Shown: in pieces, positions 8,509-18,581 of the stretch
Position numbering within the stretch: position 1 is the stretch's first letter
How the letters are laid out: each line of letters opens with the position of its first letter
Assembly (NCBI RefSeq): GCF_013303125.1
Contig: NZ_JABTTE010000003.1
Location: 177,747-241,746 of the forward strand
Reading direction: 5' to 3'
Origin: Calidifontibacillus erzurumensis
GTDB taxonomy: Bacteria; Bacillota; Bacilli; Bacillales; Bacillaceae_J
DNA: 64,000 bases
Made by a program: the position numbers and the translations under genes
The notes under the pieces: generated by a model
Seen by the model: only the letters and a program-made list of their open reading frames with translations
Told to the model about the DNA's origin: nothing
Database searches by the model: none

Positions 8509-10164
8509 TTAACGGCCAATCACACTTGTCCAACCAGGGGAGCCTGGAGGGGCATTTTGAATCATATCAATAAAAGGAATTGTATATGCAAATAAGATTA
8601 ATGCAATACAAACTGCAATCCATATTTTGAAATTTTCAAAAATGGGTGGAACTGGTTCTGCAATATTATTTGTTTCAGCTATTGGGAAATCCTCTTGTCC
8701 ATTTGGTGCTTTAAATGCAAGATAAAAAAATATATAAACGACAAGAAGTGCACCAATGAATAATATTGAACCACCCACCGCTTGGGCAATTTGGTAAGGG
8801 ATCCAAGCGAGAGTATCTTCGTTTCCAGCATATGTCGAAAAAGCTGAACGGCGAGGAGCTCCAATTAGGCCGGCAGCGTGCATCGAACCCGACATAAATA
8901 ACATACCAATTGTCCATATCCACGTTTGGATAAGGCCTAATTTATTTATTGCTGGAGTTAACTTCCGTCCGGTGATCGACGGAACCATCCAATACATCAC
9001 ACCAAAAAATGTTAGAGCAACTGCTGATGCAACGGTTAAATGGAAATGCCCTGTAACCCAAACAGTATTATGAACAACTTGGTTCATTTGATGAGAGGCG
9101 TTGATTAATCCGCCTACACCTCCAGGAATAAAGAATAACATACCCATAAAAGGTGCAAAAAAGCGGACATCTTTCCACGGCATCTTTTTCCACCATCCTA
9201 AGAGCCCAGTTGCCCCTAATTCGCGACCACGTATTTCAAATGTTGCAAATAATGCAAAAGCTGTCATTAAGGATGGTATTACTACTAAAAATGTTAATAC
9301 AACTTGCAAGAACTTCCAGAATGGATCAATACCTGGTTCAAGCAATTGGTGGTGGAAACCGACTGGTATCGAAAACAAAATAAATAAAATGTATGATAAT
9401 CGGGCTAAGCTGTCGCTAAAGATTTTTCCACCAATTACTTTCGGAATAATTACGTACCAGGCAGCGTAGGCTGGCAATAACCAGAAGTAAACGAGCGGGT
9501 GACCAAAATACCAGAATAAAGTTCTACTAATTAATACATCAATTGTTGGTATAAGTCCCAATGACCAAGGTATGATTTGAACTAAAACAGTTATTGCTAA
9601 TCCAAGGCATGCTATTAGCCACATGATCATCGTGCTCACACCCATAAAACTTAAGAGCGGAGAAACTTTTTCAGGATTGTCCTTTTTCCAACGGAAATGG
9701 CGGTGAAAAACTACAAAGCCGCATACCCAGCTACCAACAACAACAAGTGTAAGGCCGATATAATGCAATGGATGAGCCATCATTGGTGCATACATCGTAT
9801 AAAGGACGGTAGCTTCTCCGAGTAAGATAAATATAGCAGAAATTAATGTCCCAATCGTCATCATCCAATAGCCGATCCAACCGTAGCGCCGTTCCCTTTC
9901 ACTGTAAGTTCCACAAGACTTGCTTTGTGTAGCAAAAATAAAGCCAATAATAAAAAAGGTTGTTAATACAAGACCAAGTAAAACACCGTGTACAGTTAGA
10001 ATTTGGTAATAATTAATGCTTGCAGGAAGCATAAGTTTTCCAGTTCTTACTAACGTTTGGAAAAGTCCAGCAAATGCTCCAATGAATAAAGCAATAAAAG
10101 CAACATAAAAATGAGCCATTACAAGCTTCGCGTCTTTTGGATTAAAATTTTTAAGAGCTTCCAT
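8509..10164 (-). CDS. cbaA: ba3-type cytochrome c oxidase subunit I
   Basis: This is the 551-residue catalytic subunit of a B-family (ba3-type) haem-copper terminal oxidase in the cytoplasmic membrane, which reduces oxygen and pumps protons. About 13 membrane segments are predicted. Haem and copper ligands are visible: His59 (TVHG), His222 and Tyr226 (GHPLVYF, the His-Tyr crosslink), His271-His272 (GFHHQ), and His373 and His375 (GHFH). The start is the ATG at 10164, preceded by GGAGGTGG; it overlaps the subunit II stop by one base (TAATG), implying translational coupling. An upstream in-frame extension into subunit II is not used. Confidence 0.94.
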   Translation of the reverse strand: MEALKNFNPKDAKLVMAHFYVAFIALFIGAFAGLFQTLVRTGKLMLPASINYYQILTVHGVLLGLVLTTFFIIGFIFATQSKSCGTYSERERRYGWIGYWMMTIGTLISAIFILLGEATVLYTMYAPMMAHPLHYIGLTLVVVGSWVCGFVVFHRHFRWKKDNPEKVSPLLSFMGVSTMIMWLIACLGLAITVLVQIIPWSLGLIPTIDVLISRTLFWYFGHPLVYFWLLPAYAAWYVIIPKVIGGKIFSDSLARLSYILFILFSIPVGFHHQLLEPGIDPFWKFLQVVLTFLVVIPSLMTAFALFATFEIRGRELGATGLLGWWKKMPWKDVRFFAPFMGMLFFIPGGVGGLINASHQMNQVVHNTVWVTGHFHLTVASAVALTFFGVMYWMVPSITGRKLTPAINKLGLIQTWIWTIGMLFMSGSMHAAGLIGAPRRSAFSTYAGNEDTLAWIPYQIAQAVGGSILFIGALLVVYIFFYLAFKAPNGQEDFPIAETNNIAEPVPPIFENFKIWIAVCIALILFAYTIPFIDMIQNAPPGSPGWTSVIGR

Positions 10165-10643
10165 TATTCCACCACCTCCAAAGTCGCAAACATTAAATGA
10201 TGGCCTAATCCACAATATTCATTACAAACAATCGTGTATTTTCCTGGCTTTTTAAAAGTCGTTTCTACTGTATTTATATAGCCAGGTTCCAACATCATGT
10301 TCGCATTCGTTCCAGCAACCTCAAAACCATGAACAACATCTTTTGTCGTTCCTATAAAATTGACAGTTGAACCAACTGGGATACGTATTACTTTTTCTGG
10401 GCCAACGTTAAAATTAAATGAAGAGGCAACGACAATCACCTCATATTCTTTTTCACCTACCTGCCTTAAACCAGGCTGATCAAATGGTTCTGTTGTTTCC
10501 ACCTTTGATGGGTCAACAGTAACAAGACAACTTGGCGGTTGATTTCCCATATAAAAAGCACTAACGCCAATCGTAATTGTAAAAACGAGTAAAGCACCTA
10601 TCCCAAATAACAACCATAATTTTTCATATTTATGGATGTGCAT
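10164..10643 (-). CDS. cbaB: ba3-type cytochrome c oxidase subunit II
   Basis: This 159-residue subunit has one N-terminal membrane anchor (about residues 9-31) and a cupredoxin domain outside the membrane that carries the CuA centre accepting electrons from cytochrome c. The CuA ligands are His105 (VVHGFEVAG) and the cluster Cys140, Cys144, His148 and Met151 (CNEYCGLGHHLM). There is no fused cytochrome c domain, as expected for ba3 enzymes. It is encoded between the tiny subunit 2A gene and subunit I in one operon. Confidence 0.94.
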   Translation of the reverse strand: MHIHKYEKLWLLFGIGALLVFTITIGVSAFYMGNQPPSCLVTVDPSKVETTEPFDQPGLRQVGEKEYEVIVVASSFNFNVGPEKVIRIPVGSTVNFIGTTKDVVHGFEVAGTNANMMLEPGYINTVETTFKKPGKYTIVCNEYCGLGHHLMFATLEVVE

Positions 10644-10673
10644 TAATAATAACCCCCCTTTCTAAAATTTGAT

Positions 10674-10814
10674 TTAACGCTGTACAAAAATATTGAAAAC
10701 ATAAAACCATGAAACGAGCATGATGATGCCAAGGATCGTCGCACAAAAAAGAGTTCCTTTTAATGATGATCGATCCTCAAACTCTGTCTTTGGGTAGATC
10801 TCTTTTTTTGACAT
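10674..10814 (-). CDS. Cytochrome c oxidase subunit 2A (short membrane subunit)
   Basis: This 46-residue gene begins MSKKEIYPKTEFEDRSS and has one hydrophobic helix (about residues 20-43). It sits directly upstream of subunit II with AGGAAGTGATTGAA before the ATG. Size, topology and position match the CbaD/subunit IIa of ba3 oxidases, which supplies the second membrane helix missing from the short subunit II. It is the first gene of the oxidase operon. Confidence 0.85.
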   Translation of the reverse strand: MSKKEIYPKTEFEDRSSLKGTLFCATILGIIMLVSWFYVFNIFVQR

Positions 10815-11430
10815 TTCAATCACTTCCTTTCTTTTGCATGTTAGGAAAATAAAATGTAATGAAATCCGTCCTCAGGCTCATTATTACAAACATTGCAAAA
10901 AGTCCATATCGAATACACCACATTTTGGCAAGTTTCATAAATATTTCAAAAAAATTTCAAATAATATTAAATTTGTGGTTCAGGACAAGTTCCCTTACAC
11001 GATTAACAAAGATTATTGAAAGCAATTTAATATTTTGGTTACGTTAAAATCATAGGAAATTTGAGATATGGACATAGAAGGAAGTAAAAAATAAAATTCC
11101 TAATAACCATTGCTTAGCAAAAAAGAAGTCTATCGTTTTACCAATAGAGGCTAAAGAAAAATCATGGAAAATTTTTATTAATAAGTTTTGATAAAAAAAT
11201 GAAACGGATAAAGAGGAATTTGATGAGAATGTAGATGGGGATGTATTTGTAAATCATACATTTTTTATGTATAAATAATTAATCATAATAAACACATAAA
11301 AGGAATTCCAAAAGCTTTCGTTATATTTAAAAAATATGTAAAGTGAATCGGAGAAACAGATAATTACTAAATTGCAAAACAGGGGCGTATTTTTATAACG
11401 CCCCTCTCTTCATGCTCTTTTTTCTTCCTT
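10815..11430. other. 616-base intergenic region upstream of oxidase operon
   Basis: It contains the oxidase promoter region and, at its left-hand end on the map, no credible gene. Two short open frames (10834-11019 and 10859-11047, plus strand) lack ribosome sites and protein-like composition. The far end holds the terminator of the acetyltransferase gene. Confidence 0.5.
11381..11405 (-). terminator. Intrinsic terminator after acetyltransferase gene
   Basis: AGGGGCGT and ACGCCCCT form a perfect 8-bp stem with a 9-base loop, followed on the minus strand by GTTTTG. Confidence 0.85.
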
Positions 11431-12129
11431 TTATTTAAATGGGTTCTTCCACTCCATTAACACACCGTAATTAAGTGACTCTTTATCTTCCAAATAATTT
11501 TCAACAATGGTTAGTGGCGTTCGTCCGCAGCGCATTAAAAACGAAATCACTGGGTCTTTGATTGTTCCTTTTGTAACAGCTTGAATATATTCTTCCGGGG
11601 TTAACTGGTGTGCTATTTTGTAGTATCCAGGCATCCGACCACCACCGAGTAACCTCTCTAAATTTAACTTTATTACAGTATGATACATCGCTTGCATTAA
11701 CAGTTTTCCAAGACCATATTTCCGAAAAGATGGTCTTACAGCAATATCGACAACATAAAGAGTATTGCCTTTTGGATTGTGATTTCTAATATACCCATTA
11801 TCTGTTATTTCTTCCCATGTGTGTTTCGGATTGTTTGGATCAAAATCGACTATTAAAGTCGTCATAGATCCTGCTAATTTCCCGTCAACTTCAATGCATA
11901 AAGCCCCTTCAGGAAATAAAGTCACATGATTTTTAAGTTGCTCCTCGTTCCACCATAATTCCGATGGAAATGGGGGTGGAAAACATTCTTCCTGAATTTT
12001 GATTAATTCAGCAAAATCTTGTTCGTTATAGTTACGGATGGTGACAGGATAAAATTTCTCATCCTTTAAGATAAAGAAATTACTCCGATACACGAACGCC
12101 ACACCCTTTCTTATATCAATTTTTCCCAA
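11431..12129 (-). CDS. GNAT-family N-acetyltransferase
   Basis: This is a 232-residue GNAT acyltransferase. The acetyl-CoA-binding motif A is VVDIAVRPSFRKYGLGKLLM (about residues 125-144), containing the R/Q-x-x-G-x-G/A loop as RKYGLG. The acceptor substrate is unknown. The frame overlaps the upstream carbon-nitrogen hydrolase by 19 bases if the first ATG is used. A GTG at 12093 with AAAGGGTG 8 bases before it is a credible alternative start. In B. subtilis YhcX, a GNAT domain and a carbon-nitrogen hydrolase are fused in one protein, so these two proteins probably act together. Confidence 0.82.
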   Translation of the reverse strand: MGKIDIRKGVAFVYRSNFFILKDEKFYPVTIRNYNEQDFAELIKIQEECFPPPFPSELWWNEEQLKNHVTLFPEGALCIEVDGKLAGSMTTLIVDFDPNNPKHTWEEITDNGYIRNHNPKGNTLYVVDIAVRPSFRKYGLGKLLMQAMYHTVIKLNLERLLGGGRMPGYYKIAHQLTPEEYIQAVTKGTIKDPVISFLMRCGRTPLTIVENYLEDKESLNYGVLMEWKNPFK

Positions 12130-12986
12130 TCAACATATAAGTCTACACGACGGTCACGCCAAGTCGTTACTGCTCCTTTTTGACGTACTTTGTAAAGCAA
12201 ATTTAGATCAAGATCAGCTGTTATGACCATATCTTGATTGATTTCTCCTTCAGCCATTAATCCTTTTGGTGGAAACGGAATGTCATTTGGCGTAATAACA
12301 GCAGCTTGCCCAAAGTTTGCACGCATGAAGTCTACAGTTGGCAAGGAGCCTACTGTTCCTGTTACTACAACATATACTTGGTTTTCGATCGCTCGAGCAT
12401 GACATGTATAGCGAACACGATGGAACCCATGACGGTCATCTGTACAAGACGGACAGAAAATGACATCTGCTCCTTTTGCTTTAGCAATTCGAACAATTTC
12501 AGGAAATTCGATATCATAACAAGTTAGGATTGCAATTTTTCCTTTTTCAGTCTCAAAAACTTCCAAAGAATCTCCTGCAGCCATTTTCCATTCTTTAACT
12601 TCAGTAGGTGTGATATGAAGTTTTGCCTGTTCACGAATCCGTCCATCGGGATAAAAAAGATGGGCAATATTATATAGACGACCGTTTCTTTTTATAACAT
12701 GGGTACCTCCGATAATATGCATACCGGTATCTTGTGCAAATTTTTTAAACAAGTTAATATACACTTCTGTAAAATTTGACAACTCCTCAATTGACAAAGC
12801 TTTTCCCTGCTCATTACCAATAGAAAGAAGCTGGGTTGTAAAAAATTCAGGAAACAGCACAAATTCAGAACTAAATTCTTGAGCAGTTTTTATATAATGT
12901 TCACATTGATTTGCAAAATCTTCAAAGGATTTAATCGTATGCAGATGATATTGAACAGCAGAAACCCGCATTCCACTTGCCCCCAT
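12111..12986 (-). CDS. Carbon-nitrogen hydrolase (nitrilase superfamily)
   Basis: This 291-residue amidase/nitrilase-fold enzyme hydrolyses an unknown amide or nitrile. The catalytic triad is visible as Glu47 (LFPEFF), Lys122 (QAKLHITP) and Cys156 (LTCYDIEFPE). It is cytoplasmic and has no signal peptide. The start is either the ATG at 12986 or a second ATG at 12971 (preceded by GGGGGC); the first is kept. It is transcribed before and overlaps the GNAT gene, suggesting a coupled two-protein version of the YhcX-type fusion, though the order is reversed. Confidence 0.87.
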   Translation of the reverse strand: MGASGMRVSAVQYHLHTIKSFEDFANQCEHYIKTAQEFSSEFVLFPEFFTTQLLSIGNEQGKALSIEELSNFTEVYINLFKKFAQDTGMHIIGGTHVIKRNGRLYNIAHLFYPDGRIREQAKLHITPTEVKEWKMAAGDSLEVFETEKGKIAILTCYDIEFPEIVRIAKAKGADVIFCPSCTDDRHGFHRVRYTCHARAIENQVYVVVTGTVGSLPTVDFMRANFGQAAVITPNDIPFPPKGLMAEGEINQDMVITADLDLNLLYKVRQKGAVTTWRDRRVDLYVDWEKLI

Positions 12987-13213
12987 TTCTTAAAAAATAG
13001 TAACTACTAAAGGTTAAAAGATATTCCACACTTTTTAATATACTTTCTATTTCACTATCATTCTTCCAAGATTTAAATTGTTCATTTATTAATTCAAGCA
13101 AGGAACTATTTCCCTAATGACTATATGTACCATTATATTTTTGTATATGATCAATAGCAAGCATGGCAAAGGTAACGGTTTATTGGAATGAACGTAATTA
13201 ACTGCATAAAAAA

Positions 13214-13243
13214 ACCGGAATCCAATTTAAGATTGGACCCGGT
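13214..13243 (-). terminator. Intrinsic terminator after thiC
   Basis: On the minus strand ACCGGGTCCAAT pairs with ATTGGATTCCGGT (one small bulge) and is followed by seven T residues. Confidence 0.92.
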
Positions 13244-13261
13244 CAATAAGTTTGCAATTCA

Positions 13262-15079
<1,818 letters not shown>

Positions 15080-15167
15080 CTAGACCAAAATTGCGAGGAA
15101 AGGATTGGAGTATGAAGCAGTATAACGTATAAGACTTCTTACAATTCCTATGATTCCACAAACAAAA

Positions 15168-15197
15168 AGCCGGATCCAAAAACGGATGGACCCGGCT
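15168..15197 (-). terminator. Riboswitch expression-platform terminator
   Basis: AGCCGGGTCC and GGATCCGGCT form a strong hairpin followed by TTTTTG on the minus strand, between the TPP aptamer and thiC. It is the likely regulated off-switch. Confidence 0.9.
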
Positions 15198-15230
15198 AGA
15201 TATGTAAGATAGCCATATCAAAAGAAGAGG

Positions 15231-15329
15231 TTAACTTCCCTACGCTGGTATGATCCAGATCAGGTCCAAAGGGTCAAGAATCTTCATCGCGGATTCTCTC
15301 TCAGCCCAAGCTCATTGGACGCCCCTAGT
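15231..15329 (-). promoter_or_regulatory. TPP riboswitch (THI element)
   Basis: Read on the minus strand, this has the conserved THI-element blocks: TAGGGGCGTCC at the 5' side, GGGCTGAGAG, GACCCTTTGGACCTGATCT, and GGATCATACCAGCGTAGGGA at the 3' side. It precedes thiC, with a terminator hairpin at 15168-15197, giving transcriptional control by thiamine pyrophosphate. Confidence 0.96.
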
Positions 15330-15448
15330 TATTACTATTCGATTTGTCTCAATTATACATAACTTTCCATTAATTGAAAAGAATATTTTAATAAATTCAT
15401 TGTTTGATTTAAAAAAAAAATTCATTCAATACATCATTTCAATTGATC

Positions 15449-15928
15449 TTATAACGGTTCAGCCTCGCTCCTCAATTTCCTCTGCCTTTCCCCTACCCAT
15501 TTTCCATTCTTAAACATACTACCCAATCCTTTAATTCCAGCCTTGCAAGCGCCATAAGAAAGCCAAGAACATCCTTCACATAAATAATCAAGATCTTCGG
15601 GTTTAACAAGTTTCGCAACAAGGGACACCAGTTCGCTTTTCTTATACACTTTTCCGCTTTTTATTCCTAGATGATTTATTACTTTTTTGTCTAAGTTCAT
15701 TACAAAAGCGTCTGACTTTGGGGAGTTGCAAAATCCATCTCCTTTATTGGGACAATAGGAGCAAGCTTCATCCAACCCTTCTATAACCTGAATAGAAAAA
15801 TCGTAAAACGGATCTCTTATTTCTGCAACAATTTCCTCCATCTTTTCTACAAAAGCAGGGCTATAACCCATTCCTTTGAAGCCGTGCACACATAGAAGAT
15901 GATGCCCCCGAAGTATTCGTTTGTTCAA
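15449..15928 (-). CDS. DUF1284 cysteine-rich protein
   Basis: This 159-residue protein opens with the DUF1284 hallmark LRGHHLLCVHGFKGMGYS. It has seven cysteines, including the pairs CSYC and CEGC, and a late Cys in YGACKAG. The arrangement suggests an iron-sulfur cluster or zinc site, but no activity is established for the family. The start is a TTG with GGAG five bases upstream. It stands alone downstream of the TPP riboswitch region on the same strand. Confidence 0.82.
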   Translation of the reverse strand: MNKRILRGHHLLCVHGFKGMGYSPAFVEKMEEIVAEIRDPFYDFSIQVIEGLDEACSYCPNKGDGFCNSPKSDAFVMNLDKKVINHLGIKSGKVYKKSELVSLVAKLVKPEDLDYLCEGCSWLSYGACKAGIKGLGSMFKNGKWVGERQRKLRSEAEPL

Positions 15929-16065
15929 TCATCTCCAACCTTTCTTTCAAAATAAAAACTTTTTAAATACAAGCAAAAGAACCTCATTTTTGAAAAATAA
16001 CACTTCATTAAGTAATTTAGCGATATTTTTTATTCTTATGCCCATTTCTTCATTTTAATCAATCC

Positions 16066-16227
16066 TCATTTTCCTTTCATCAAGTGTAATATTTCTTTTA
16101 ATGTGGAATGAATATTGTGCAATGTAATTAACACAAAACCTAACATAAGAAAAGTTACTATTTCATGGGTTACAAATGAAATGATTCCAATGATTAAGAA
16201 ATAGAAAGTATAGTACCAATTTTTCAA
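16066..16227 (-). CDS. Small membrane protein (53 aa)
   Basis: This short gene has a TTG start with a perfect GGAGG eight bases upstream (16236-16240). The product begins MKNWYYTFYFLIIGIISFVT, contains two hydrophobic stretches (about residues 5-20 and 23-38) and ends in a basic tail. It is probably an integral membrane protein with two short helices. I do not recognise a family. It sits between DUF1284 (same strand) and OsmC (divergent). Confidence 0.6.
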   Translation of the reverse strand: MKNWYYTFYFLIIGIISFVTHEIVTFLMLGFVLITLHNIHSTLKEILHLMKGK

Positions 16228-16525
16228 TCTCTTTTCCTCCAATGTTTTTCCATTTTACACCAATAACCATTGTTAAAATTCTTTCAACCAAAACACACAA
16301 CAAAGACAATGCATCTCATGTGCACTGTGTGAAAACATTGGCAATAAAATGTTATAATAATTAAACGTTATTGTCTTCTATTGCGGATCAATTCATTTAA
16401 ACCTGGTAGTTTTTAGTAAATCTCATATATACAGTAACATAGTTTTCTGCTATTTTTTTAAAAAATTTTCGAAATTTCTATTTCATTTCAGCGGCTCCTA
16501 TAGAAAAGTGTAGGTGGATTAGACA

Positions 16526-16921
16526 GTGAAGAAAATGAAATTCACTTTTGAAGGTCATCATATGATTGGAAAATTAGATCATGGAGATCTTGCCATTTCA
16601 GGTGATAAACGAGAAGGATTTTGCCCATACGAGCTCTTTGTCTCTTCATTAGTAGGTTGCAGTGGAATATTATTAAACAAAATCCTAAATAAAAAAAGAC
16701 TTCCTTTCAAAAAAATTGAATTGGAAGCCGTTGTTGATAATAATGAAGAAAAAGCTAATCAGATTAAAAAAGTGGCAATTATAGCCTATATCAGGACGAA
16801 TCAATCAATTTCTGTTGAACAAGCAGAAAAAATCAGTCGGTTAGTTGTAAAAAATTGCGGTATGATTCAATCAGTCAATAATTCGATTGAGACCTCATTT
16901 TCGATCAAAATCCTTGAATAA
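16526..16921 (+). CDS. OsmC/Ohr-family protein
   Basis: This 131-residue protein has the OsmC fold. The family's first active-site Cys is in GFCPYELFVSSLVGCSG, which contains the second conserved Cys in VGCSG, so a thiol peroxidase-like or persulfide-handling role is possible. It belongs to the general OsmC group rather than to clear Ohr. The start is GTG with AGGTGG about ten bases upstream; an ATG three codons later is an alternative. It is cytoplasmic and lies near glutaredoxin and rhodanese genes. Confidence 0.8.
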   Translation: MKKMKFTFEGHHMIGKLDHGDLAISGDKREGFCPYELFVSSLVGCSGILLNKILNKKRLPFKKIELEAVVDNNEEKANQIKKVAIIAYIRTNQSISVEQAEKISRLVVKNCGMIQSVNNSIETSFSIKILE

Positions 16922-17344
16922 ATTCTCATCAATTGATAGTCGATGTACTGTCATTTTTATATTTTTCCTTCCTTGTTTTAACTATGCCTTTAAAAATATT
17001 TTGTTCTGAAAAATCATTATAAAGAATTTTTTTATGGAAAAATATAGGTACAGAAAATTCGGATTTATAAAGTATGACAAATTATTTAATGCGACACTAA
17101 TGACATTTTATGAAAAAATTTTTTGAAGCAGTAAAATGGCTCCTACCAGAAGCCATAACAAAACCCCAGGTCAGACTGGAGGAGAATATTTATTCTGGGG
17201 TTTTTCCAGCTTAATACCTCAATTTCCTGTACTGCAATATTTTGGACTGTTGTTTTTCATATATTAACCACCTAAACTTTTATCTCATAAATCAACAATA
17301 CCACATTTCAGTCATTATTAAAATAATGCTTCTTCATTTTTCAT
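16922..17344. other. 423-base convergent intergenic region
   Basis: No gene is visible between the OsmC gene and the convergent glutaredoxin gene. It contains a terminator-like hairpin at 17161-17205 and a weaker one at about 17136-17156 (ATGGCT/AGCCAT). Confidence 0.5.
17161..17205. terminator. Terminator-like hairpin between convergent genes
   Basis: AAACCCCAG and CTGGGGTTT form a stem with a 25-base loop and a T5 run on the plus strand, and A/T runs on both sides. It could serve OsmC or both genes. Confidence 0.6.
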
Positions 17345-17575
17345 TTAATTTAAAGCATGCATAATAGCTGTCGGATCATAGCCAACTATCCATTTCCCAT
17401 TTACTTCCGATTGCGGCACTCCCATTTGCCCGGTTGTTTGAACTAGTTTTTGCATTATTTCTGGATTTTTTTCGACATTTACTTCTTTAAAAGGTATATT
17501 TTGATTCGTTAAGAAATTTTTTAACATTACACAATATGGACAACGAGTTGTCGTGTAGATAGTAATTGAGTTCAT
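17345..17575 (-). CDS. Glutaredoxin-like protein
   Basis: This is a 76-residue glutaredoxin/NrdH-like redox protein. The active site CPYC is in TTTRCPYCVMLKNFL near the N-terminus, and the cis-proline loop is MGVPQ. The ATG at 17575 is chosen because GGGAGG lies directly upstream at proper spacing; a TTG five codons earlier would place the ribosome site inside the gene. It probably reduces protein disulfides or mixed thiols in the cytoplasm. A single-domain rhodanese gene lies upstream on the same strand. Confidence 0.85.
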   Translation of the reverse strand: MNSITIYTTTRCPYCVMLKNFLTNQNIPFKEVNVEKNPEIMQKLVQTTGQMGVPQSEVNGKWIVGYDPTAIMHALN

Positions 17576-17726
17576 AAAAATTCCTCCCAAAGATATTTTA
17601 TACCCTTATAGGTATTTTATTTGATAAAAAAAGAAAAGTCAATTCATTCATCTCTTCCCATACTGACCATTTTCCGATTTTCATTCATTATTAATAAAAT
17701 TCGTGTATGGGTTTAAATAACAAAAA

Positions 17727-18023
17727 TTACTCGATTGGACCTTCCCAAGCAACCATGCCATCAATCATGTTTACTGCTTTAAAACCATATGATGTTAGAA
17801 AATTTGCTGCCATCCCGCTTCTCCCTCCAGAATGACAGACAATGATGTATTCTAAATTTTTATCTAATTCATTCATTCTTACATCTAAAAAACCTAATGG
17901 AATATGGATAGCTCCAGGAATTTTTCCATTTGCAACTTCCTCATTTTCTCTCACATCAATGATATGTAATGTTTTTCCTTCTTGAAGAAGTGCTTCTACC
18001 TCTTTTGCAGTTATTATTTTCAT
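17727..18023 (-). CDS. Single-domain rhodanese
   Basis: This 98-residue rhodanese domain has the active loop CHSGGRS with catalytic Cys near residue 63 and the DVREN and HIPLG motifs. It is predicted to transfer sulfane sulfur and is cytoplasmic (no signal peptide). GGAGG lies about 12 bases before the ATG. It is followed on the same strand, 151 bases on, by the glutaredoxin gene, and both may handle low-molecular-weight thiols or persulfides. Confidence 0.88.
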   Translation of the reverse strand: MKIITAKEVEALLQEGKTLHIIDVRENEEVANGKIPGAIHIPLGFLDVRMNELDKNLEYIIVCHSGGRSGMAANFLTSYGFKAVNMIDGMVAWEGPIE

Positions 18024-18515
18024 AACGTATGAGTCCTCCTGTTCCAGTATCTACTTATTCTTTACAACTTTATATTTAAGGGAAAGGTCTAGGCTTAACT
18101 CAACTCTTCGAACCAATATAATGCAAGCAACTAACAATACTCATCTTATATATTTCGAAGGATTTTGCCAAGCCAATAATTTTAGAAAATTACAAATGGA
18201 CCAAAAATCTTTCTGTGTTTAAAAAACTCATACTTTTTATCAATTTTTTCTAAAGTAGTTTCGTTCTTTTCTATTTCCTTTTTCTTATTCACTATCTATT
18301 CTTTTTACACGCTCTACCTTCTTTCCATTAAATCCTCATTCCTTTTTCTCATGCAGATTATGAATTAAATAAAATTATACTTAATAATATTGGTCAACTC
18401 CATTGCCTGTAGTCTAAATACAATTTCTCCACAATAAAAACTAATCAATCGAAAGAAAAACGATTTAAAAAAACTGCTCTTCACACAATAGATATTTCTT
18501 GAGGTATTTATCATA

Positions 18516-18544
18516 TTGACAAAATATTTTAAGTTCTTTATAAT
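18516..18544 (+). promoter_or_regulatory. Consensus sigma-A promoter of FbpA-like gene
   Basis: TTGACA (18516-18521) and TATAAT (18539-18544) are both perfect matches with the ideal 17-base spacer. Transcription should start near 18551. Confidence 0.85.
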
Positions 18545-18549
18545 AAGTA

Positions 18550-18564
18550 ATGTAAACGCTTTCA
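18550..18564 (+). promoter_or_regulatory. cre site (CcpA operator) at the transcription start
   Basis: ATGTAAACGCTTTCA matches the cre consensus WTGNAANCGNWNNCA at every position. It lies just after the -10 box and overlaps the expected start point, where CcpA binding represses. Confidence 0.7.
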
Positions 18565-18581
18565 ATCCAGGGGTGAGGGTT

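Larger units (their letters stand above)
18024..18581. other. 558-base divergent intergenic region
   Basis: An open frame on the minus strand at 18365-18565 has no ribosome site and a low-complexity composition, so it is not called. The right end carries the promoter and cre site of the FbpA-like gene. Confidence 0.5.

Noticed and set aside
10834..11047. Two overlapping plus-strand open frames upstream of the oxidase operon
   Set aside because: They share DNA in different frames, lack ribosome sites and look like translated AT-rich DNA.
15929..16065. Possible extra coding upstream of DUF1284
   Set aside because: No start with a ribosome site; the TTG at 15928 with GGAG fits better.
18365..18565. 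Minus-strand open frame of 66 codons
   Set aside because: No ribosome site, Phe/Lys/Asn-rich composition, and it runs over the promoter and cre site of the FbpA-like gene.
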